This document shows positions 1-5,548 of a stretch of DNA of 5,548 nucleotides, piece after piece. The translations under genes and the position numbers were made by a program. How positions within the stretch are numbered: the first letter of the stretch is position 1; each line of letters opens with the position of its first letter. Source of the DNA: an uncultured Azospirillum sp. (lineage in GTDB: Bacteria; Pseudomonadota; Alphaproteobacteria; Azospirillales; Azospirillaceae); the NCBI GenBank assembly GCA_937960755.1, contig CALGOL010000196.1, forward strand, positions 1-5,548, read 5' to 3'. Under the pieces are notes generated by a model, which had not been told where the DNA came from, did not search any database, and was given only the letters and a program-made list of their open reading frames with translations.

Positions 1-632
1 AGAGCTTCGTCGTCGGCCAGAAGGCCTATAACGGCGTGGCGTTGCTGACCCGCGCGCCGTTTGAAAAAATCCTTGATCGCCTGCCGGGGGAGGAGGAGAC
101 CGACCCCCAGTCGCGCTATCTGGAGGCCGACGTCGGCGGCGTGCGGATTTGCGGGCTTTATCTGCCCAACGGCAACCCGTTAGGCACGGAAAAGTTCGAC
201 TACAAATTACGCTGGATGGATCGGCTGATTGAGCGCGCCGCGACGCTGCTGAACGCGCGCATACCGTTTCTGCTCACTGGCGACTTCAACGTCATCCCGG
301 AAGCCCGCGACGTCTTCGACCCGAAAGGCTTCGCCGCCAATGACGCCTTATTCCAGCCCGAAACCCTGCGCCGTTGGCGCGCATTGCTTAACCTGGGGTT
401 GACTGACGCTTACCGCGCCCTGCATGACGACGATAAGGCCTATACGTTCTGGGACTATCAGGCGGGCTGCTGGCCGCGGGATTTGGGCTTGCGCATCGAC
501 CATTTCCTGCTGTCGCCGCAATTGGCCGACCGTCTGGCGGCCTGTTTCATTGACCGCGGGCCGCGGGCGGCCGAAAAAGCCTCCGACCATACGCCGGTCA
601 TCCTTGATTTGGCGGACGCCCCGTCAGGCTGA
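1..632 (+). CDS. xth: Exodeoxyribonuclease III, 3' part (5' end outside window)
   Basis: The product removes nucleotides 3'->5' from duplex DNA and cleaves at abasic sites during cytosolic base-excision repair. The reading frame is open from base 3 and gives 209 visible residues, beginning SFVVGQKAYNGVALLTR, which matches the family's GxKxxxGVALL block. Numbering from the GTG codon at 36, the visible family motifs are GLYLPNG (Tyr42, equivalent to E. coli Tyr109), LTGDFNV (Asp83 and Asn85, equivalent to Asp151/Asn153), RIDHFLLS (Asp at 498-500) and the terminal SDHTPV (Asp-His at 585-590, equivalent to Asp258/His259). E. coli ExoIII has 268 residues, so roughly 50-60 N-terminal residues with the Asn7 and Glu34 equivalents lie upstream. 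The GTG at 36 is inside a conserved block and is not a real start. The gene ends in TGA with no obvious terminator, so read-through into the gene at 710 is possible. Other members of the EEP nuclease superfamily are less likely given this motif set. Confidence 0.95.
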   Translation, partial: SFVVGQKAYNGVALLTRAPFEKILDRLPGEEETDPQSRYLEADVGGVRICGLYLPNGNPLGTEKFDYKLRWMDRLIERAATLLNARIPFLLTGDFNVIPEARDVFDPKGFAANDALFQPETLRRWRALLNLGLTDAYRALHDDDKAYTFWDYQAGCWPRDLGLRIDHFLLSPQLADRLAACFIDRGPRAAEKASDHTPVILDLADAPSG

Positions 633-709
633 AACTGGCGCTCCACGGCGGTCTTTGTCATACTTTAACCCTCGCCCGCTTAATGTTTGGCGACCGAGCA
701 ATCTAACGA

Positions 710-1291
710 ATGGCGACGACGATGGTCTGGCGACGCTCCTACTCCCGCGACGAAGTGAAAGAACTGCTGGCGTCGATTGAAGATCTGGCGCGAAAGGCCA
801 TTGAGGCCGGCGAGCGGGCGCAACGGGAAATGGCGGCGGATCGATTTTCCACCTATCTCGATTTCCGCCGCAAAGTTGAAGAATTGCGCGCCGTCACCGC
901 TCTGACCGAAGAGCGCTTGTCGGGTCTGGACGAAAACATGGTCCGCGACCTGAAAATTGAGTTTGAACGGCTCGACTTACTGATGTCTGGGCTGGTGATT
1001 CGCACGATGAAGAACTACTTCGGCTCAATCCGTGACGATCAGGTTTTGCCAATCGGAGCGCGTGAATTGTTTGAGCCGGAACTGGCGGTGCTGGAGGAAA
1101 TGCGCGCCAAGTTCACCCGGCCGCAATTCGCCGAACAGATGTTGGAAAGCGCCGTCGCCGACATCGACGCCACCGAAGCCATGGTGAGGAAACTCACCGC
1201 GCGGGCGCCGTCGCTGCCGGATTTTTCAGATTCGCCATCGCCGTCGCGTCCCACCAAGCGTTTGGCGCAACTGGGGCGGCCGTTGCGATAG
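710..1291 (+). CDS. Uncharacterised helical protein, 193 residues
   Basis: I do not recognise this protein. An in-frame TAA at 704-706 makes ATG 710 the first possible start. ATG 722 (Met5) is an alternative, and neither has a convincing Shine-Dalgarno sequence. Residues about 12-165 are rich in Glu, Arg, Ala and Leu with few Gly or Pro, suggesting a soluble bundle of long amphipathic helices. The stretch around residues 42-60 (ADRFSTYLDFRRKVEELRA) and the mid-region RTMKNYFGSIRDDQVLP may be conserved landmarks. The last 25 or so residues are Pro/Ser/Arg-rich and probably disordered. There is no signal peptide, membrane segment, Cys pair or enzymatic motif. The gene lies 77 bp after xth on the same strand and could share its transcript. 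TTGTCA at 655-660 and TAATGT at 681-686 are 20 bp apart, too far for a confident promoter. Codon use resembles xth, supporting a real gene. The function is unknown. Confidence 0.75.
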   Translation: MATTMVWRRSYSRDEVKELLASIEDLARKAIEAGERAQREMAADRFSTYLDFRRKVEELRAVTALTEERLSGLDENMVRDLKIEFERLDLLMSGLVIRTMKNYFGSIRDDQVLPIGARELFEPELAVLEEMRAKFTRPQFAEQMLESAVADIDATEAMVRKLTARAPSLPDFSDSPSPSRPTKRLAQLGRPLR

Positions 1292-1400
1292 TTCTAAACT
1301 GACGCATGGATGGTTCACGCCAACGAATTATTGCGTCGATCAAAAGATTTTTTTGTTTTTCCGGATAGCTGCAATCAGTCTCTAACATACCAATTTTATT

Positions 1401-1428
1401 CGTGCTTTTGCGCAAAGGCCGTGCTTTT
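1401..1428 (+). repeat. Short direct repeat CGTGCTTTT, two copies 19 bp apart
   Basis: CGTGCTTTT occurs at 1401-1409 and 1420-1428, with the palindrome TTTGCGCAAA (1407-1416) partly overlapping the first copy. A weaker relative, CATGCTTTGC, is at 1476-1485 at the edge of the downstream dyad. The 19-bp period is near two helical turns, so two proteins could bind the same face of the DNA, but nine-base repeats in AT-rich DNA can arise by chance. Confidence 0.35.
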
Positions 1429-1478
1429 ACAAAAACCACAGCATTTTAGTCCGTTATTTCCGCCGCCCAGTGTGCCAT

Positions 1479-1536
1479 GCTTTGCTATGCGAACAATTCG
1501 ATATATAAGCAATATCGAATGCGTCTATAGCAAAGC
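1479..1536. repeat. Nested inverted repeat (58-bp dyad) upstream of chemoreceptor
   Basis: Two perfect inverted repeats share almost the same centre. The outer arms are GCTTTGCTAT (1479-1488) and ATAGCAAAGC (1527-1536), 10 bp each. The inner arms are ATTCGATAT (1496-1504) and ATATCGAAT (1512-1520), 9 bp each, around the 7-nt centre ATAAGCA (1505-1511). The segments between inner and outer arms, 1489-1495 and 1521-1526, are 7 and 6 nt and do not pair well. As RNA this would be a 10-bp stem, an internal loop, a 9-bp stem and a 7-nt loop. As DNA it could be a pair of operator half-sites. It ends 9 bp before the AAGGAG of the receptor gene. No T-tract follows, so a simple terminator is unlikely. 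Confidence 0.7.
1482..1509 (+). promoter_or_regulatory. Possible sigma-70 type promoter inside the dyad
   Basis: TTGCTA (1482-1487) and TATAAG (1504-1509) are separated by 16 bp and resemble -35 and -10 boxes. The -10 box would fall at the centre of the dyad and the start site near 1515-1517, giving a leader of about 45 nt before the ATG at 1561. If this is right, a dimeric regulator bound to the dyad would cover the promoter. The assignment is by eye only, and the -35 box is a partial match. Confidence 0.3.
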
Positions 1537-1545
1537 CTTACACAT

Positions 1546-1551
1546 AAGGAG
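1546..1551 (+). promoter_or_regulatory. Ribosome binding site of chemoreceptor gene
   Basis: AAGGAG lies 9 nt before ATG 1561 and is the strongest Shine-Dalgarno match in the window. It fixes the start of the receptor gene. Confidence 0.75.
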
Positions 1552-1560
1552 AGGCGGAGC

Positions 1561-3048
1561 ATGCTGGGCTTACTTTCAAGCGTCGCGAGGGGCGGCGGCG
1601 AGGCGGCGAAACTGCAAGCGCTCGACGCATTGGGCGCAAATGTGATGATCGCCGACGCCAATCTTGTCATCACCTATATGAATCCATCGGTGAAGCGTCT
1701 GCTGCGCGAAGCGGAAGCGGAGATACGGCGCGATCTGCCAAACTTCGATGCGTCCGCGTTGGTGGGCAAGAGCATCGACGTTTTTCATAAAAACCCTTCG
1801 CACCAGCGAAAAATGCTCGAAGGCATGCGGGGCTCGCACAAAGCGACCATCCGCGTCGGCGGGCGGGCGTTCGATCTCTGCATCACCGTGCTGACGGATG
1901 GCGACAAGCGCGCCGGCTTCGTTGTCGAATGGTCTGACGCCGCCTATCGCATCGCCAACGCCGAGTTCGAAGCCCAGACCGCCGCCATCCATCGGTCGCA
2001 AGCCGTGGCGGAATACGCCATGGACGGAACGCTGACGATGGCCAACGATAACTTCTTGCGCCTGACCGGCTATCGGCTGGACGAGATTAAAGGCCAGCGG
2101 CACGCCATGTTTATTGATCCAGCCGAGGCGGCCGGCGGCGACTATCGCGATTTTTGGGCGCGATTGAACCGGGGCGAGCACCAGACCGGCCAGTTTCGCC
2201 GCATCACCAAAGACCGGCGGACAATCTGGGTATCCGCCACCTATAATCTGATGCTGGACGCCCAAGGCCGCCCCTATAAAGTAATCGAGTTCGCCGCCGA
2301 CGTGACCGAGCAGGTGGAATTGCTGCGTCGATTGAAAGACATGATCGACACCAATTTCGGCGAAATCGATAACGCTCTTTCCCTGGCGCGGCGCGAAGCC
2401 GACCAGTCCGCCCATGCGGCGCAAAGCACCCAAACCAACGTTCAAACCGTGGCGGCGGCGGCGGAGGAACTGGCGGCGTCGGCGCGGGAAATCGCCGACA
2501 GCATGATGCGATCAAAAACCGCCACCGAAAGCGCGGTAAGGGAATCGGAAGCCGCCGATCACGCCGCCCAGCGCCTGACCGACGTCGCCAAAGCGATGGG
2601 CGGCATCGTCGATCTGATTCGCTCCATCGCCGGCCAAATCAACCTGCTGGCGCTCAACGCCACCATCGAAGCCGCACGCGCCGGCGAGGCCGGCAAGGGC
2701 TTCGCCGTGGTGGCGGGGGAAGTGAAGAACCTCGCCAACCAATCGGCCAACGCGACGGCGCAAATCTCCAAGGAAATCGAAGGCATGCAATCGGTTTCCG
2801 GCGAAGTGGTGGCCTCGCTGGGCGCCATCCGCCGGGCGATGGAGAGCGTGCGCGAATTCGTCGCCGTCACCGCCGGCGCGGTGGAGGAGCAAAGCGCCGT
2901 CACCCGCGACATGTCCACCAACATGCAAGGAGCGTCCAGTTCGGTGGGACTGGTCACCGCCGGCATCAGCGAAATCGCCGGGTCGGTGGCGCAGGTGTCG
3001 CGAGCGGTGGACCAGACCAAGCAAGCGGCGCAGGTGCTGGCGCGATGA
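1561..3048 (+). CDS. Soluble PAS-PAS methyl-accepting chemotaxis protein
   Basis: This 495-residue chemoreceptor has no signal peptide or membrane segment, so it should sense an intracellular cue and control CheA through CheW in cytoplasmic or membrane-associated arrays. A first PAS domain spans residues about 22-128 (NVMIADANLVITYMNP, then IDVFHKNPSHQR at 72-83 and VVEWSD at 121-126). A second PAS, about 140-253, has DGTLTMANDNFL (155-166) and ends DVTEQ (247-251). The signalling domain runs from about 270 to the end. Its tip is INLLALNATIEAARAGE (360-376), keeping the equivalents of Tsr Asn381, Glu385, Arg388 and Glu391 as Asn366, Glu370, Arg373 and Glu376. AEEL (301-304) lies in the probable adaptation helix. 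There is no HAMP domain. The C-terminus, QVLAR, carries no xWxxF CheR/CheB-docking peptide and looks slightly short for the family. PAS1 resembles the heme PAS of Pseudomonas Aer2, so redox or oxygen sensing is plausible but unproven. The start is set by AAGGAG at 1546. Confidence 0.93.
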   Translation: MLGLLSSVARGGGEAAKLQALDALGANVMIADANLVITYMNPSVKRLLREAEAEIRRDLPNFDASALVGKSIDVFHKNPSHQRKMLEGMRGSHKATIRVGGRAFDLCITVLTDGDKRAGFVVEWSDAAYRIANAEFEAQTAAIHRSQAVAEYAMDGTLTMANDNFLRLTGYRLDEIKGQRHAMFIDPAEAAGGDYRDFWARLNRGEHQTGQFRRITKDRRTIWVSATYNLMLDAQGRPYKVIEFAADVTEQVELLRRLKDMIDTNFGEIDNALSLARREADQSAHAAQSTQTNVQTVAAAAEELAASAREIADSMMRSKTATESAVRESEAADHAAQRLTDVAKAMGGIVDLIRSIAGQINLLALNATIEAARAGEAGKGFAVVAGEVKNLANQSANATAQISKEIEGMQSVSGEVVASLGAIRRAMESVREFVAVTAGAVEEQSAVTRDMSTNMQGASSSVGLVTAGISEIAGSVAQVSRAVDQTKQAAQVLAR

Positions 3049-3057
3049 TCTGGCGCG

Positions 3058-3096
3058 ATTAAGGGGGGCTTGCCTTGGCGAGCCGCCCCCCTTAAT
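3058..3096 (+). terminator. Perfect 12-bp hairpin after chemoreceptor gene (U-tract absent)
   Basis: ATTAAGGGGGGC (3058-3069) pairs perfectly with GCCCCCCTTAAT (3085-3096). Four further pairs (3070-3073 with 3078-3081, one of them a T-G wobble) can extend it past a 3-nt bulge to a CTTG tetraloop. It starts 9 bp after the receptor stop codon and ends 28 bp before the purL ATG. Neither strand has a T-run after the stem, so it is not a canonical rho-independent terminator. It may end the receptor transcript inefficiently, protect its 3' end, or act in the purL leader. Confidence 0.6.
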
Positions 3097-3124
3097 AGTA
3101 GCCGCCAATCCGCCCCTATAAGAG

Positions 3125-5335
<2,211 letters not shown>

Positions 5336-5365
5336 GCCGCCGCCGTGGCGTTATCCCCGTTATTG

Positions 5366-5402
5366 AAAAAGGCTCCCCGCCCTATCGGCTGGGAGCCTTT
5401 TT
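5366..5402 (+). terminator. Rho-independent terminator of purL
   Basis: AAAAAGGCTCCC (5366-5377) pairs with GGGAGCCTTTTT (5391-5402) around a 13-nt loop, 30 bp after the purL stop codon. The TTTTT run closes the + strand form. The matching A-run on the left means it could also stop transcription arriving from the other strand. Confidence 0.85.
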
Positions 5403-5426
5403 CTTGTCGCCGTTTTTGTTCGCCAT

Positions 5427-5458
5427 AAAAAACCGCCGCGGGGAGAACCCCGCGGCGG
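5427..5458 (-). terminator. Rho-independent terminator of the minus-strand gene
   Basis: CCGCCGCGGGG (5433-5443) pairs perfectly over 11 bp with CCCCGCGGCGG (5448-5458) around the tetraloop AGAA. On the minus strand the stem is followed by six T (5432-5427 as complement), a textbook intrinsic terminator. It lies 26 bp beyond the stop codon at 5485-5487. Confidence 0.9.
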
Positions 5459-5484
5459 CGCATCGAACAAAGCAAAAAACCGGC

Positions 5485-5548
5485 TTAGAATTCCTTCCAA
5501 TCGTCGTCGTCGTGGCCGTGGCCGGCATGCTTCAGCGCGCCTTCCATA
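5485..5548 (-). CDS. C-terminal end of a probable chemoreceptor (xWxxF tail), partial
   Basis: Only the last 20 codons are visible, read leftward from the right edge and ending in TAA at 5487-5485. The peptide ends GHGHDDDDWKEF. The final DWKEF fits the xWxxF pentapeptide (NWETF in E. coli Tsr/Tar) that docks CheR and CheB at the end of some chemoreceptors, and the His/Gly/Asp-rich stretch before it looks like a flexible linker. The intrinsic terminator 26 bp downstream supports a real gene end. A chemoreceptor is the best guess, but five residues are a weak basis and other acidic-tailed proteins cannot be excluded. The ATG at 5547-5545 is probably internal, not a start. Confidence 0.6.
   Translation of the reverse strand, partial: MEGALKHAGHGHDDDDWKEF

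Larger units (their letters stand above)
1292..1560 (+). promoter_or_regulatory. AT-rich leader region of the chemoreceptor gene
   Basis: This 269-bp gene-free stretch contains no credible coding frame. Its G+C is about 40% over 1321-1550 (hand count), much lower than the flanking genes. It holds a T-rich run (1348-1360), the direct repeat CGTGCTTTT (1401-1409 and 1420-1428), the 10-bp palindrome TTTGCGCAAA (1407-1416), the nested dyad at 1479-1536, a possible sigma-70 promoter and the ribosome binding site of the chemoreceptor. The concentration of symmetric elements in AT-rich DNA suggests regulated transcription of the downstream receptor; that role is inferred. Confidence 0.6.

Noticed and set aside
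554..570. Tandem CCGCGGG units within xth
   Set aside because: They fall inside a conserved reading frame and reflect codon choice for Arg, Gly, Pro and Arg.
1301..1360. Possible terminator of the unknown gene: GACGCA (1301-1306) and TGCGTC (1332-1337) before a T-run at 1348-1360
   Set aside because: The stem is only 6 bp with a 25-nt loop, and the T-run begins 10 nt after the stem, which does not fit an intrinsic terminator. The T-run may be part of the AT-rich promoter region.
1471..1486. Sigma-54-like promoter (TGTGCC then TTGCT)
   Set aside because: The -24 element lacks the GG pair and most of TGGCAC; only the TTGC half fits.
1292..1560. Low-G+C stretch as a sign of horizontal transfer or an insertion-sequence remnant
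   Set aside because: No transposase fragment or target-site duplication is seen, and low G+C is usual for promoter regions in GC-rich genomes. The nested dyad keeps a small palindromic element possible but unproven.
1310..1645. A 111-codon plus-strand frame crossing the AT-rich intergenic region
   Set aside because: It overlaps the receptor start in another frame, has no ribosome binding site, and its composition (Cys- and Phe-rich, then Arg-rich) is not protein-like. The region is better explained as regulatory.
1576..2445. A 289-codon open frame on the minus strand inside the chemoreceptor gene
   Set aside because: It is antisense to clear PAS domains and has shadow-like composition, so it is a by-product of codon bias.

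Overview
The window looks like chromosomal DNA from a GC-rich alphaproteobacterium, most plausibly a Rhodospirillales member of the Magnetospirillum type. This rests on three things: the codon bias towards GCC, GGC and CTG; the chemoreceptor tip sequence (INLLALNATIEAARAGE followed by AGKGFAVVA), which is typical of alphaproteobacteria; and a second receptor-like C-terminus ending in DWKEF. The genus is inference; nothing here fixes it.

Layout on the + strand, left to right: (1) the 3' end of an exodeoxyribonuclease III gene (xth), cut by the left edge; (2) after a 77-bp gap, a 193-residue, mostly helical protein I do not recognise; (3) a 269-bp AT-rich intergenic region (about 40% G+C by hand count over 1321-1550) holding a short direct repeat, a possible promoter and a striking nested inverted repeat of 58 bp; (4) a soluble chemoreceptor with two PAS domains and an intact CheA/CheW-contacting tip; (5) a perfect 12-bp hairpin in a 76-bp gap; (6) a complete purL of the 'small' type (FGAM synthase II, 736 residues); (7) a rho-independent terminator for purL. 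On the - strand, converging on purL, are a GC-rich terminator and the last 20 codons of a gene ending in DWKEF. That ending fits the C-terminal CheR/CheB-docking pentapeptide (xWxxF) of chemoreceptors.

The genes do not form one pathway. purL is a housekeeping purine gene whose partners purS and purQ are not in the window. It sits between a chemoreceptor gene and what is probably the end of a second one. The xth and unknown genes may form a short transcription unit, while the receptor has its own leader and a good ribosome binding site.

I see no mobile element, CRISPR array, tRNA or rRNA, and no clear evidence of a new multi-gene system. The points most worth a second look are the nested dyad upstream of the receptor, the Aer2-like residues (His76, Trp124) in its first PAS domain, and the separation of purL from purS/purQ.
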